Below, piece by piece: positions 1-8,875 of a stretch of 64,000 nucleotides of DNA. The translations under genes were made by a program, and so were the position numbers. Source of the DNA: Lachnospiraceae bacterium UBA7179. Its GTDB lineage: Bacteria; Bacillota; Clostridia; Lachnospirales; Lachnospiraceae. Position 1 is the stretch's first letter, and each line of letters begins with the position of its first letter. Under the pieces are notes generated by a model. The model was given only the letters and a program-made list of their open reading frames with translations. It was not told where the DNA came from and did no database searches. The stretch lies in the NCBI GenBank assembly GCA_002491195.1, contig DKVL01000011.1, positions 6,969-70,968 of the forward strand, in the 5' to 3' direction.

Positions 1-20
1 TTAGAAAATCTCTTCACACT
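1..20. repeat. Truncated copy of the multi-hairpin intergenic repeat
   Basis: The first 20 bases of the window are identical to 9912-9931, which is the outer arm of the last hairpin of the repeat at 9794-9931. In both places the element lies just downstream of a minus-strand eCIS gene stop codon. Only this edge of the copy is inside the window, so its full extent is not known. Confidence 0.6.
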
Positions 21-31
21 TCCATCGCTTT

Positions 32-2182
32 TTATAGTCCCGCTACCAGGGAATTTTTGAAGGTATCCAGATCATTCGCCGCAAACAGTTTAGCATAATT
101 AACGCCCGCTCCTTCAAACTGGTCCGACGCAGTCTCATATCGTTTCACCACAGCACTTGCCTCCTTCACCTTATCCTCATTCGGATTCTCCGCCTCCAAG
201 GTCGCCGAAACTTTCCTCAGTCCGTACTTATCATCACTGCCCAGATCGTGCAGGGCTCCCCAGAGCCCTTCCTTGACAAGACCTGTCTGTCTTGCGCTTG
301 GCCCGCTGTTTACGATTTTTCCCGCAACGTGCATACTCAGACCGGCTGCCAGCGTATTGATATTCGCCGCTATGCCAAGATACGTGGCGCTCTTTGTTGC
401 CCTTTCTACATCGCCCTCACTGCTCTTCTTATTTGTCATGACACCCTTGGATACGCTTGCGCCCAGTCCCAGCGTCGCTGTGATCAATCCGGTCGAAACA
501 TTGGCAAGAGCAAGCCTGCTCTTGGAAAGCCTTTCCCCGCGCGCCAGATAGGTTGCCAGAACAGCCTTGTCCTCCGCGCTGACATCCGGGCGCTCCAGCA
601 GATTGAGCACTTTTCCCTTCGGAACTTTTCTTTTGAACGGGTTTTTAATGTGAAGCCTCCGCCTGCCCTTTTTCGGCTCTTCTACTTTCTCTTCTAATTT
701 CTGTTCTTTCTCCTTTTCTTCTTTCTTCTGTTCTTCCTCCTTTTCTTCTTTCTTCTGGTCTTCCTCGTTTTCTTCTTTCTTCTGTTCTTCTGCTTTCCCT
801 TCTTCCTTCTTTTCTTCTACTTTCCCTTCTTCCTTCTTTTCTTCTGCTTCTTCTTTCTTTTCCTCCTCTGCATTCCCGGCGTTTTCTTTCCCTGGCTCTT
901 CCCCGGCTTTCTGCTCCGCCTTTTCCTTCTGCGCGTCCCCGGCGCTGGCGTCCGTATCGTATTTTGCAAAGATATTCAGCACATTTGCCTCCTCGGTCTT
1001 CTGTGCCTTCTTGATCTTTCTGTGCTGTACCGCGAGATCCGTCAGCCCTTTACACACGCTTGTCAGTCCGGCAATCTGTCCCACGATGCCGGCGTAAGTC
1101 GAGATCTGATCCAGAAGGGCTTCCAGCTTTCCCCAGCCTCTTCTTTTGGCGATCGTCTTGGCAAGGGCAGCCCCCTTGGAGATCGCCATGCCAAAATCCG
1201 AGACAAGGCCCACGACCGCAAAGACCTTCTTTACCGGAGATGTATTCACCTGCCTGAAATTTCTCAGCCTTTTGATGATGCTGCGGACAGAATTGATCAG
1301 GATCATGATATCATTCACCGTAGTGATCAGATTGCTGATTCTGGAATTCTTATAATTATTATCCACCGATCCCATTAATCCAGAAGTTGCATTTACCATC
1401 TTCATAGCTGTTCCCGCTTTATTCAGCTTGGAAGAATTCAAAAAGCGGTTAAAACGGCTCTGGGGCGCTGCCTGCTGCTCCGCCGCCTGTGCCTGCTCCA
1501 CAGGGCTCTGGCCGTTCTCCAGCATTCTTGCATAGATCACTGCTTTGTACAGATTCCCTTTTCTGAGCTGCATCACTGCCTTCCGGTTCTTCGCTGCATC
1601 CGTTTCATCGCCGCCTTTCTCATCTGCATTGTCCTGGTCGGATTTCAGCTTTGCCAGGTCAGAGAGCGTATCAAACGCACGGTCAGGATCGACGTCTTCT
1701 TCCTCCTCGTCCTTCTCCTCCACGCCAACGTCCGTCGCCATTTTCAAAATAGTCGGATCGACGACATCCCCTGCCAGCTCTCCGCCCTGTTTTGGATCCT
1801 TCGGATTTTCTCCCTGATCCGGCTGGGCTTCCTTCGCTTCCGCCTTTTCTTCCTCTTCGTCCTGCGGGTTCTCTTCCTTCACAGCCTCCTGGTTTTCCTG
1901 CGCAGCCCGTTGTTCGATCTGCTCCTCTGCATTCTGGTCCTCATCAGGCGCTGCCTCCTTATTCGCAGCCGGAGCTTCCTCCTTATTATCGGCAGGTACC
2001 GCTTCCTTATTATCGGCAGGTGCTGCCTGCACTTGCTGGTTTTCCTCCTGATCTGGTTTCTCCCCTTCAGCAGGCATCGGCTGCATTGGCACTGCTTCTA
2101 CTGGCGGCTGCTCTACCGGCTCTGCCGGCTTCGCATTCTGATCCACCTGTTGATTGTCATTTACTTTATCTTCCGGTTCCAT
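32..2182 (-). CDS. Acidic low-complexity protein with central hydrophobic helices; possible eCIS cargo
   Basis: I do not recognise a family for these 716 residues. The first ~200 residues are Pro/Glu/Ala/Gln-rich with an imperfect repeat of the type PADNKEA. A more ordered part (~240-400) has long hydrophobic helices, then comes a Lys/Glu linker (~430-520) built from KKEE-type repeats, a basic patch (GRRRLHIKNPFKRK), and a C-terminal region with two further glycine-rich hydrophobic stretches (~560-640). No signal peptide is visible. The ATG follows a GGGGTGAAAG ribosome-binding site. It is the last eCIS-operon gene in view, behind the cyclase-like membrane protein. A disordered N terminus, hydrophobic helices and a distal position would suit a cargo or effector, but this is inference. 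A structural or regulatory role is equally open. Confidence 0.6.
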   Translation of the reverse strand: MEPEDKVNDNQQVDQNAKPAEPVEQPPVEAVPMQPMPAEGEKPDQEENQQVQAAPADNKEAVPADNKEEAPAANKEAAPDEDQNAEEQIEQRAAQENQEAVKEENPQDEEEEKAEAKEAQPDQGENPKDPKQGGELAGDVVDPTILKMATDVGVEEKDEEEEDVDPDRAFDTLSDLAKLKSDQDNADEKGGDETDAAKNRKAVMQLRKGNLYKAVIYARMLENGQSPVEQAQAAEQQAAPQSRFNRFLNSSKLNKAGTAMKMVNATSGLMGSVDNNYKNSRISNLITTVNDIMILINSVRSIIKRLRNFRQVNTSPVKKVFAVVGLVSDFGMAISKGAALAKTIAKRRGWGKLEALLDQISTYAGIVGQIAGLTSVCKGLTDLAVQHRKIKKAQKTEEANVLNIFAKYDTDASAGDAQKEKAEQKAGEEPGKENAGNAEEEKKEEAEEKKEEGKVEEKKEEGKAEEQKKEENEEDQKKEEKEEEQKKEEKEKEQKLEEKVEEPKKGRRRLHIKNPFKRKVPKGKVLNLLERPDVSAEDKAVLATYLARGERLSKSRLALANVSTGLITATLGLGASVSKGVMTNKKSSEGDVERATKSATYLGIAANINTLAAGLSMHVAGKIVNSGPSARQTGLVKEGLWGALHDLGSDDKYGLRKVSATLEAENPNEDKVKEASAVVKRYETASDQFEGAGVNYAKLFAANDLDTFKNSLVAGL

Positions 2183-2259
2183 ACTTTCACCCCACTCCTT
2201 CGATTCTACTATAACTGTTTCAATTGAAAACTTCTTGATTTCCAGTACTATTCTGATTT

Positions 2260-4986
2260 TCAGAACTTCTCGATCACTGTCTCCACTTCCTCGCCTGTCG
2301 TCTGTTTATAATACTGGTCGCACCGGTACAGATACTCCTTTGCCGCCTTATCCTTCCGGTACTGCTTGAGCACTTCCACAAACACGAGCCTCGCCTCATA
2401 GAACTTCCTTGCCACGAACAAGCCGACGCCTTTTTCAAACAGTTGTTTCGTCTCCTCTTTACTGTAAAACTCGTCTTCGCTGTCCCCGTCATAGACATCA
2501 TAGATCCGCTCATAGGTATCGTTTGCTGTCAAATAAATATTTCCCAGATACCTTGCATGATAGCGCTCCTCAAAATCCGGAATCTGCTCATATACCAGAT
2601 GCGTAATCAAAATATGCGCACCGTACTGGTCTCCCCGCAGCCGCAGCGTCTTTGCCAGATCCGAGTGGGCTGAAATCGCAGTGGCCTCCATGCGCTGCTC
2701 GTGCCCTATGACACCGATCATCACCTGTCCGTAGCTGATGGCAATGGTCCTGCCATTTCCTAACATCAGCTGGCGCATCAGATTCTGCATATCGATCGCC
2801 GCGTCCAGAGCCTCTCTGCTGCTGGCTGTAAACAGCGCTGTCAACCCGGTATCCTCAAAATGCTCCACCACGCCGGAATGGCTGTTGATCGGCTCCACGA
2901 GAATGGATAACATCTTATTGATGTTGTTGTACACCTGCTCTGCGGAAATGAAAACACTCTGTTTGGGATAGTCGATGGCATGCAGTGACAGTATGGTAAA
3001 TTCCCCAGTCATCTGATCTCCCAGCTTCACTTCCTGAACCGACTCCTTGCCCAGCATATCGAGCGTCTTTGCCGGAATAAACTTGTAATACCCATCCGAA
3101 ATACCCTTGATCTCCTGCACATACTGCGCGATTTTCAGGGACATCTGGTTAAAGGCCTGGGAGATATCCGCCACCTCGTCGTGTCCGCGCACCGCCACCG
3201 TGACGCCCAGATCGCCTGCTGCCAGTTTTCCGGCACATTCCTTCAAGGTCTTTAACGGCCGCAGGAATATGTATAAAATCACCATCAGCGCCACGGTCAG
3301 CGCCAGAAGCAGCACGGAAGACGCATTTTTCAGATTCCACTGAAAATACCATACCTGGTAATCCTGTATATTTCCATCAACAGAAACAGCAAGCACTCCA
3401 TATTTTGTCCCATCATTCAGCACAAGCGGAATGTACTGGTTGATCCGTTTTCCATTTGTGTCCTCATCGGTCTTGTTGATGATCTCACTGGAATCATACG
3501 CCTGGTAAATCTTTTCTAAGATCTCCCCCGAATACACCCATTCTACAGGAACACCGATATACTCCGACATCGATTCACTGACATACAGCCTTCCGTTCTC
3601 ATCCGCATGGAAGATACTGTAGACATACATGCACAGTTCTCCCTGTCCTTTTCCCGCGTTAATACTGCGATGACTCAGCATCAGGGCGCGGTCCCCGGAA
3701 GGAAATTTCTCCGCATCCATCTCAATATTATTGATGATATCCTCCTGCAGCAGCTTTCCCAGCGCAGACAAAGCATTCGTCTGGTTCCGCTCCAGCTGTT
3801 CCTGCATGGACATGCCCACCCAGTATTCCAGGAAACGATCCATCATGAAAAGCCCCAGAAGAAACACTACCCCGAGCCGGACCAGAATCGTCTGAACATG
3901 ATAACGCACACGAGCCATCCAATAGACACCTAAAATCACTGCCACAAGTATGATTATAATATAGTTTGCTATCATTCGACGCAGAACAGAAAACGCAGTA
4001 ATGGTAATCTCGTCAATATCCTGATGGCTTCCTCTCTGATAAGAGCAGACGGAAACCAGTCCAACCTCATCCTCCACGCCAGCACAAAAACCATCCTGGG
4101 TACAGTCAATGCTCTGTAGATTCTGAAAAGTAAACTCCGGATCTACTCTTTGAAGTTCCTCCTGGGAGAATACGATCTTAGAAGTCCGTTCCGCCAGATC
4201 GATATACCGGATACATGCCTCCTCATAGTCCAGGACATAGGCTCCTGTCCCATCATCCGACAGGCTCTTAAACGCCCCTTGTCTGTCAGTGATGCCGCTA
4301 ATCCATAGATAATTTTCCGTTCCGATCTCCTTGGCGTACACTTCCCCTGCATAATCCATCCACAGAAGTACTTTTTCCTTACTTAAGAAAAACTGTGTAT
4401 TCAGGTACGGATACTCAAACGACACGTCCTCGATCATCTCCCTGTTTCCGCTCTGATCCAGCGAAAACAGTCTGGCATTTACAGAACCTTGGTCCGAATC
4501 GGGAATCCCCACATAGTAAAGGTGGTCATTCCAGATACGCTGTATCAGTACCTGGCTGTACCCGCTGATATCCTGTGTCAGATCATATCCGGTTGCGACC
4601 AGTCTTCCATGTGCAAAATCACACCGATAGACTTTGCAGCTGAGTTCGTTCTGCACTTCCACACTGATCTCCTCAACCAGCACATATGCATGATTCGCGT
4701 CATCAAAAAAGATCTGGCTGATAATCCGGTATTTACCCTTATCATGCTTGTCACAGAAAATCACATCACCCTTTTTTCCCGCAGGATCGGAACGGATAAT
4801 CTTTAGATCTTCATTTTTTCCCCGGTCCACATAATACAGATATCCGTCCTGCAGATGAATCTGTTCAATATAGTTTAACTGAATGGTTCTCCCATACATG
4901 CTAACTGCTGCGATTGCTATGACAGCCGCCGCCACGATGCAAATAATGCCATGGTAAACTTTACCATACTTATATTTTTTATTCAT
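2260..4986 (-). CDS. Membrane sensor with HAMP and degenerate class III nucleotide-cyclase domain
   Basis: The 908-residue protein has an N-terminal membrane segment (~10-30), a ~300-residue extracytoplasmic part rich in beta-propeller-like strands, two membrane helices (~335-385), a second sensor region (~390-555), another helix (~560-580), a HAMP linker (~580-635), and a cyclase-homology domain (~660-830). A helical TPR-like tail follows. In the cyclase domain the two metal-binding aspartates seem to be replaced: the first strand reads FTILSLHAIDY where LFADIRGF is usual, and the second reads HFEDTGLTALF. It is therefore probably a non-catalytic sensor. The start at 4986 is preceded by GGGGAAAAAGAT; an in-frame GTG at 5019 is a weaker alternative. 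It lies 50 bp after the PAAR-like gene, so it belongs to the eCIS operon and may sense the envelope or anchor the particle. Confidence 0.75.
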   Translation of the reverse strand: MNKKYKYGKVYHGIICIVAAAVIAIAAVSMYGRTIQLNYIEQIHLQDGYLYYVDRGKNEDLKIIRSDPAGKKGDVIFCDKHDKGKYRIISQIFFDDANHAYVLVEEISVEVQNELSCKVYRCDFAHGRLVATGYDLTQDISGYSQVLIQRIWNDHLYYVGIPDSDQGSVNARLFSLDQSGNREMIEDVSFEYPYLNTQFFLSKEKVLLWMDYAGEVYAKEIGTENYLWISGITDRQGAFKSLSDDGTGAYVLDYEEACIRYIDLAERTSKIVFSQEELQRVDPEFTFQNLQSIDCTQDGFCAGVEDEVGLVSVCSYQRGSHQDIDEITITAFSVLRRMIANYIIIILVAVILGVYWMARVRYHVQTILVRLGVVFLLGLFMMDRFLEYWVGMSMQEQLERNQTNALSALGKLLQEDIINNIEMDAEKFPSGDRALMLSHRSINAGKGQGELCMYVYSIFHADENGRLYVSESMSEYIGVPVEWVYSGEILEKIYQAYDSSEIINKTDEDTNGKRINQYIPLVLNDGTKYGVLAVSVDGNIQDYQVWYFQWNLKNASSVLLLALTVALMVILYIFLRPLKTLKECAGKLAAGDLGVTVAVRGHDEVADISQAFNQMSLKIAQYVQEIKGISDGYYKFIPAKTLDMLGKESVQEVKLGDQMTGEFTILSLHAIDYPKQSVFISAEQVYNNINKMLSILVEPINSHSGVVEHFEDTGLTALFTASSREALDAAIDMQNLMRQLMLGNGRTIAISYGQVMIGVIGHEQRMEATAISAHSDLAKTLRLRGDQYGAHILITHLVYEQIPDFEERYHARYLGNIYLTANDTYERIYDVYDGDSEDEFYSKEETKQLFEKGVGLFVARKFYEARLVFVEVLKQYRKDKAAKEYLYRCDQYYKQTTGEEVETVIEKF

Positions 4987-5036
4987 ATCTTTTTCCCCAG
5001 AATCCATTCCTCTAACCACATTTCCAGACTGCAGCC

Positions 5037-5420
5037 TCAGAGCTGCACTGTCTGACAGCCTGGATTGGTAAACTGTATCATCCCTCCATAGGCGCAGGTC
5101 AGCTTACACTGGTTGTTTACTGCCGGTTTTCCGCCCACCAGCACCTGGGGAACTCCCGGCGCCCATGGTCCCGCCGGAACAGGGACGCAGGGCATCGGCG
5201 TCAATACCCCCATCGCCGCGGCTGTCGCCGCCGCCACCATTGGATTGGCCATGCTCTGACACATCCCAAAAGGCATAATATTCACTAAGGGTATATTGTC
5301 CGCAATTGATGCAAGCGGCATAGCCGACACCACCTGCGCTGTCGGCAGAACATTCAGCGTGGACGGCGCCATGCCAAAAGTGCAAGTCATCATAGCGCCT
5401 CCTGTCACACATAATCCCAT
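5037..5420 (-). CDS. DUF4280 PAAR-like spike-tip protein
   Basis: This 127-residue protein begins MGLCVTGGAMMTCTFG and carries the Pro/Gly/Met-rich, cysteine-containing pattern of the DUF4280 family, a PAAR-like fold that sharpens the tip of a VgrG/gp5 spike. It would be the Afp10/Pvc10 equivalent. The ATG at 5420 has GGGAGGAGG eight bases upstream and lies five bases past the stop of the previous gene. A longer in-frame reading back to 5594 exists but only overlaps that gene and lacks a comparable ribosome-binding site. In other injection systems PAAR-like tips can carry effectors. This one has no extra domain. Confidence 0.88.
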   Translation of the reverse strand: MGLCVTGGAMMTCTFGMAPSTLNVLPTAQVVSAMPLASIADNIPLVNIMPFGMCQSMANPMVAAATAAAMGVLTPMPCVPVPAGPWAPGVPQVLVGGKPAVNNQCKLTCAYGGMIQFTNPGCQTVQL

Positions 5421-5424
5421 ACGT

Positions 5425-6183
5425 TCAGTCCTCCTCCCAAATACAATTCTTTGATAGATCGTTTTCCTTTGCCTGGACGATCTCGATCGTTCCCTGCTTC
5501 TCCTCCCCTGCCTTTTCATAAGAATAATACAGCAGGCATTTTTCCTGGGGCAGCTCCTGGAACAAAATATAAAATTCTCCATTCTCATCCGCAACCGTCT
5601 CCTGCGCCGGATAGATCACGGTATCCTTGATCTGGTAATCCTGCTTCAAGGGCTCGCGCAGGCGATAGACTTCGGAATCTTCCTCTCTGTTTTTCAGGGC
5701 AAAATAGGCGCCCGATGTCTCCTTCTTTTTGCGGATATACCAGAGCGCACCTGCAATCCTGTTTTTGATATAAAAGGAAATCTGTTCTTCCCCTTTCTTG
5801 TAACCGCCAAACAGACGGCATATTCCCTTTTCATCCTCTATATGAAACCGCAGGATACTCCCCGGCAGCGCTTTTCCTCTGACTGCAGTGTAACCTGCCC
5901 GCCTGGGATAGCCCGGGGACGGATACATGAGCACATCCTCCAACTCCGCTCCCTGATCGGTCTTCAGACATATTTTCCTGGACTGGTACACAGGCGATTC
6001 CACCTCAAACCCAATCTCCGGATCGGTTACATTGATAAACAGGACATACCCGCCGCTTCGCTTTTCGATTTTTCCGCCAGAGAGAGAACGAATCCGAATG
6101 CCTGATGACACTGGCTCGCCAGTCAGTGCATCCCGCAGAAGAACTGCCTTGGACAATTGTATCTTTGTCTCCTGCAGCAGCAT
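5425..6183 (-). CDS. eCIS-operon protein of unknown function, predicted beta-rich
   Basis: The 252-residue soluble protein has no recognised family. Its first ~85 residues (LLRDALTGEPVSSGIRI, then a V-L-F-I-N strand) resemble the carboxypeptidase-regulatory-like or Ig-like beta-sandwiches used to build or decorate baseplates. A similar strand pattern (ADENGEFYILFQELP) recurs near residues 200-215, which suggests a second such module. It starts one base after the stop of the Pvc16-like gene with GGAAGGAGGG upstream, and stops just ahead of the DUF4280 gene, so it is almost certainly co-translated with particle proteins. A minor baseplate or tip-associated role is inferred from position only. 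Confidence 0.65.
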   Translation of the reverse strand: MLLQETKIQLSKAVLLRDALTGEPVSSGIRIRSLSGGKIEKRSGGYVLFINVTDPEIGFEVESPVYQSRKICLKTDQGAELEDVLMYPSPGYPRRAGYTAVRGKALPGSILRFHIEDEKGICRLFGGYKKGEEQISFYIKNRIAGALWYIRKKKETSGAYFALKNREEDSEVYRLREPLKQDYQIKDTVIYPAQETVADENGEFYILFQELPQEKCLLYYSYEKAGEEKQGTIEIVQAKENDLSKNCIWEED

Positions 6184-6184
6184 A

Positions 6185-6769
6185 TTATCCCTCCTTCCCA
6201 GCGATGCGGTAATCGATCTCCCGCACTCTCGTCACGTTCTTTCTTCTTGTAGACTGGATTTCCACAGGTCCCGCCGTGTAGAACAACGATGTCCTGTAGG
6301 CCGCATTCGGCACCGTCCACAGCCTCAGTTTTTCCTCCAGTTCCAAATCCTGCATCTGAATACGGATATTGCTTCCCGTCGCTCCATCCAGCGGTGTAAA
6401 ATGATCTGGATCCATAGCCGCATTGTCCCGGAGCGCCTGGATGATCCTGCCAAAGATCTGATGCTCCTGCGGTGCGCGGTATTTCAGATCGCTCTGCAGA
6501 TAGAGCGTGATCATATAGTGCAATGTCAGATAAGTGGATGGATAGCGCTGGGTATTTCTTCCAATATTCGTCATCTCATGGGCCTGTATGGAGGTGTCCT
6601 CCTTCACATCATAAAGCCATACCCCGACTGCAAAATCTCCGTGGTCCTCCGGTGAACAGAGTCCGATCTGATCCGGGCTGTTCAAAAGCTCCGGGATCAG
6701 GGCATCCTTTAATAACGCAATCATTCCGTTTCCTGTGTCTGCGATTTTGGTATAATCTGACATAAACAT
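6185..6769 (-). CDS. Pvc16/DUF4255-type tail terminator (cap)
   Basis: The 194-residue protein matches the pattern of the DUF4255/Pvc16 N-terminal family: an N-terminal helix, then the GVWLYDVKED strand pair, then TLHYMITLYLQS and EHQIFGRIIQAL. In Afp and PVC particles this protein caps the tube and sheath at the end away from the baseplate and stops polymerisation. The reading frame overlaps the end of the MORN gene by 43-49 bases depending on which ATG is used (6769 or 6763), which implies translational coupling. Its presence argues for a complete particle rather than a decayed cluster. Confidence 0.88.
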   Translation of the reverse strand: MFMSDYTKIADTGNGMIALLKDALIPELLNSPDQIGLCSPEDHGDFAVGVWLYDVKEDTSIQAHEMTNIGRNTQRYPSTYLTLHYMITLYLQSDLKYRAPQEHQIFGRIIQALRDNAAMDPDHFTPLDGATGSNIRIQMQDLELEEKLRLWTVPNAAYRTSLFYTAGPVEIQSTRRKNVTRVREIDYRIAGKEG

Positions 6770-8844
6770 CCCTTTCTCCGAAATAATAAATATTGTCCCA
6801 AATCAATTACCTCTACGTCGTCCATCTGTGTCTCAGGTGTTGTCTCTTCCTCTGGAATCGGAATCATTGTTTCCTCCTCTGGAATCGGAATCATTGTTTC
6901 CTCCTCTGAGCTTGAGATCGTTTCCTCCTCCGGGCTTGAAATCGTTTCCTCCTCTGGAATTGAAGTTGTTTCTTCCTCTGGAATCGGAGTTGTTTCCTCC
7001 TCAGGATCCGGGATCGGTACAGTCTCTTCCTCTGGAATTGGAGTTTCCTCTGCCGCAGGATCTGGAACCTCTTCTGCCAGGAACAGCATATTGTTCTTGA
7101 ATTGCCCTTCCGCCAGGATTTTTCCGGTAGCAGCTTCATAGAGCGTTCCTTTTCCATGATATTCTCCGTTGACAAATTCTCCTTGATAGATCAGATTACC
7201 ATCTTCATCCCACAGACTTCCAGCACCATAAAACGCACCTTTCAGAAATCCACCTTCATACTTCAGATTCCCTGTTGTAGTGTGGTATAACTTTCCCTGC
7301 CCATCATACAGCCCCTTATAAAAACTGCCGTCATACATCAGATTTTCCGTCTCGGCATCAGTCAGTTTCCCGGCTCCCTCATACAACCCTTCTACAAACC
7401 CGCCTTCATAGACAGGTATCTCTTTTTCGGGATCATACAATTTTCCCTCTCCGGTATAATTGTCCGCCTGAAAATTTCCTTCATAGATGAGCACACCGTT
7501 TTCGTCGTAAGCTTTTCCAGGCCCCTCCTTCTGACCTTTGACAAAGGTTCCATCATATACGAGAATCTCTTCGTTATAGAGTTTTCCTTCCCCCTCATAG
7601 GCGTTTTCTACAAACTCGCCCTCATATAATAATACTCCATCTTCGTACTGTTTCCCCTTTCCTTCATGAGCGCCCTTGACAAACTCGCCTTCATAAAGCA
7701 GATTGCCTTCCTGATCATACTCTGTTCCGGCGCCTTCCTTTTCCCCGCCGGAAAAAGTGCCTTCATAGATCAGAGGACCTTTTATTTCTCCTGAACCAGT
7801 ATCTTCCTGGGCTAAATAGAGTTTTCCTTCTCCCTCTCTCTTTCCATCAGCAAAATTCCCCTCATAGATCATGTTATTCGCCGCGTCAAACTCGATGCCG
7901 GCGCCTTCCTTTTTCCCCTCCGCGAAACTTCCTTCATAGACGGGCTCTCCTCCTCCATAGAGCGTTCCGTCTCCCTGATATGCACCGTCCGCATTGATCG
8001 TTCCCTCATAGAGAAGATCTCCCTCTTCGTCATAGAGAACGGTTTCCTGTAATGTCGGCACACCATTTTCAAAAAGTCCCTTAGCAATCACATTTCCGTC
8101 ATCGTCGTAGAGAGTTCCTTTTCCTTCGGGCACTCCACTGGCGAATGTACCCACATACTCTTCCTGCCCATCTGCAAAATACAATGTGCCATTTCCTTCA
8201 TACAGACCGTTTTTAAACGCGCCCTGATAGATCAGACTGCCATCTCTGTCATAGAGACTCCCCTGCCCATCGTACAGATTTAACAGAAAGGTTCCCTTAT
8301 AACAAAGCTGCTCCGAATTTTTATAATACAGCTCTCCCTCTCCCGAGTAGGCTTCCATCTCAAAGTTGCCCTCATAGAGCAGCGCGCCTTCGTAAGTGTA
8401 GAGCTGACCTTTTCCATTGATCCTTCCGTCATCCATCTTTCCCTTGAAAATCAGCGTATTGTCATACTCTGACAAGAGCTCCACCTTGCCGGAATAGCCG
8501 ATCATCTCCGGGGAATTGATGACCATCGTCTTTGTAAAGAACCACGACACCAGGACAGGATGCAGCAGTTTAATATACAGAACCGGAAGAATTAACACTG
8601 CAAGCATCACAACATAGACCAACCTCTTTAGCACATAATAACGCCCTATCGAGAAGTAGTCCTGAATGGTCCGCTCCTTTTTCTCCTTTTTCTGGCTGAT
8701 CCCCTTACGGACATCGCTTAAAACCTTTGAAGAAAAAGATTCCGGGCTGACCATTCTCTTCACTTTGCGAACTGCCACCTGAATCGGTGCTGTTAGAATA
8801 TGCGACAACTTTCTCGCTGTACGTCCGATCAGTCCGCCCTTCAT
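6721..8844 (-). CDS. Membrane-anchored MORN-repeat protein
   Basis: This is a 707-residue protein. A basic N terminus (~1-60) is followed by one strong membrane helix (~75-95) and then about 19 MORN-type repeats (~115-590) of the form YEGxFxxGxxxGxGxLYD. A Pro/Glu tail follows with tandem PIPEEET units (~600-665), then a short hydrophobic strand. MORN repeats form a rigid twisted beta-sheet that binds lipids or proteins. The topology suggests a long outward-facing sheet tethered to the membrane. It sits between the pseudokinase-like membrane gene and the tail terminator gene and overlaps the latter. MORN proteins are not part of the canonical Afp/PVC set, so this is a lineage-specific addition, perhaps a docking or envelope-spanning element. 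Confidence 0.82.
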   Translation of the reverse strand: MKGGLIGRTARKLSHILTAPIQVAVRKVKRMVSPESFSSKVLSDVRKGISQKKEKKERTIQDYFSIGRYYVLKRLVYVVMLAVLILPVLYIKLLHPVLVSWFFTKTMVINSPEMIGYSGKVELLSEYDNTLIFKGKMDDGRINGKGQLYTYEGALLYEGNFEMEAYSGEGELYYKNSEQLCYKGTFLLNLYDGQGSLYDRDGSLIYQGAFKNGLYEGNGTLYFADGQEEYVGTFASGVPEGKGTLYDDDGNVIAKGLFENGVPTLQETVLYDEEGDLLYEGTINADGAYQGDGTLYGGGEPVYEGSFAEGKKEGAGIEFDAANNMIYEGNFADGKREGEGKLYLAQEDTGSGEIKGPLIYEGTFSGGEKEGAGTEYDQEGNLLYEGEFVKGAHEGKGKQYEDGVLLYEGEFVENAYEGEGKLYNEEILVYDGTFVKGQKEGPGKAYDENGVLIYEGNFQADNYTGEGKLYDPEKEIPVYEGGFVEGLYEGAGKLTDAETENLMYDGSFYKGLYDGQGKLYHTTTGNLKYEGGFLKGAFYGAGSLWDEDGNLIYQGEFVNGEYHGKGTLYEAATGKILAEGQFKNNMLFLAEEVPDPAAEETPIPEEETVPIPDPEEETTPIPEEETTSIPEEETISSPEEETISSSEEETMIPIPEEETMIPIPEEETTPETQMDDVEVIDLGQYLLFRRKGCLCQIIPKSQTQETE

Positions 8845-8875
8845 ACTCCATCCCCCCTGTCAAAGCATACCCTTT

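Noticed and set aside
5421..5594. Longer form of the DUF4280 protein
   Set aside because: The extension lies inside the upstream gene and is Arg/Cys-rich out-of-frame translation; the family starts at MGLCVTGG.
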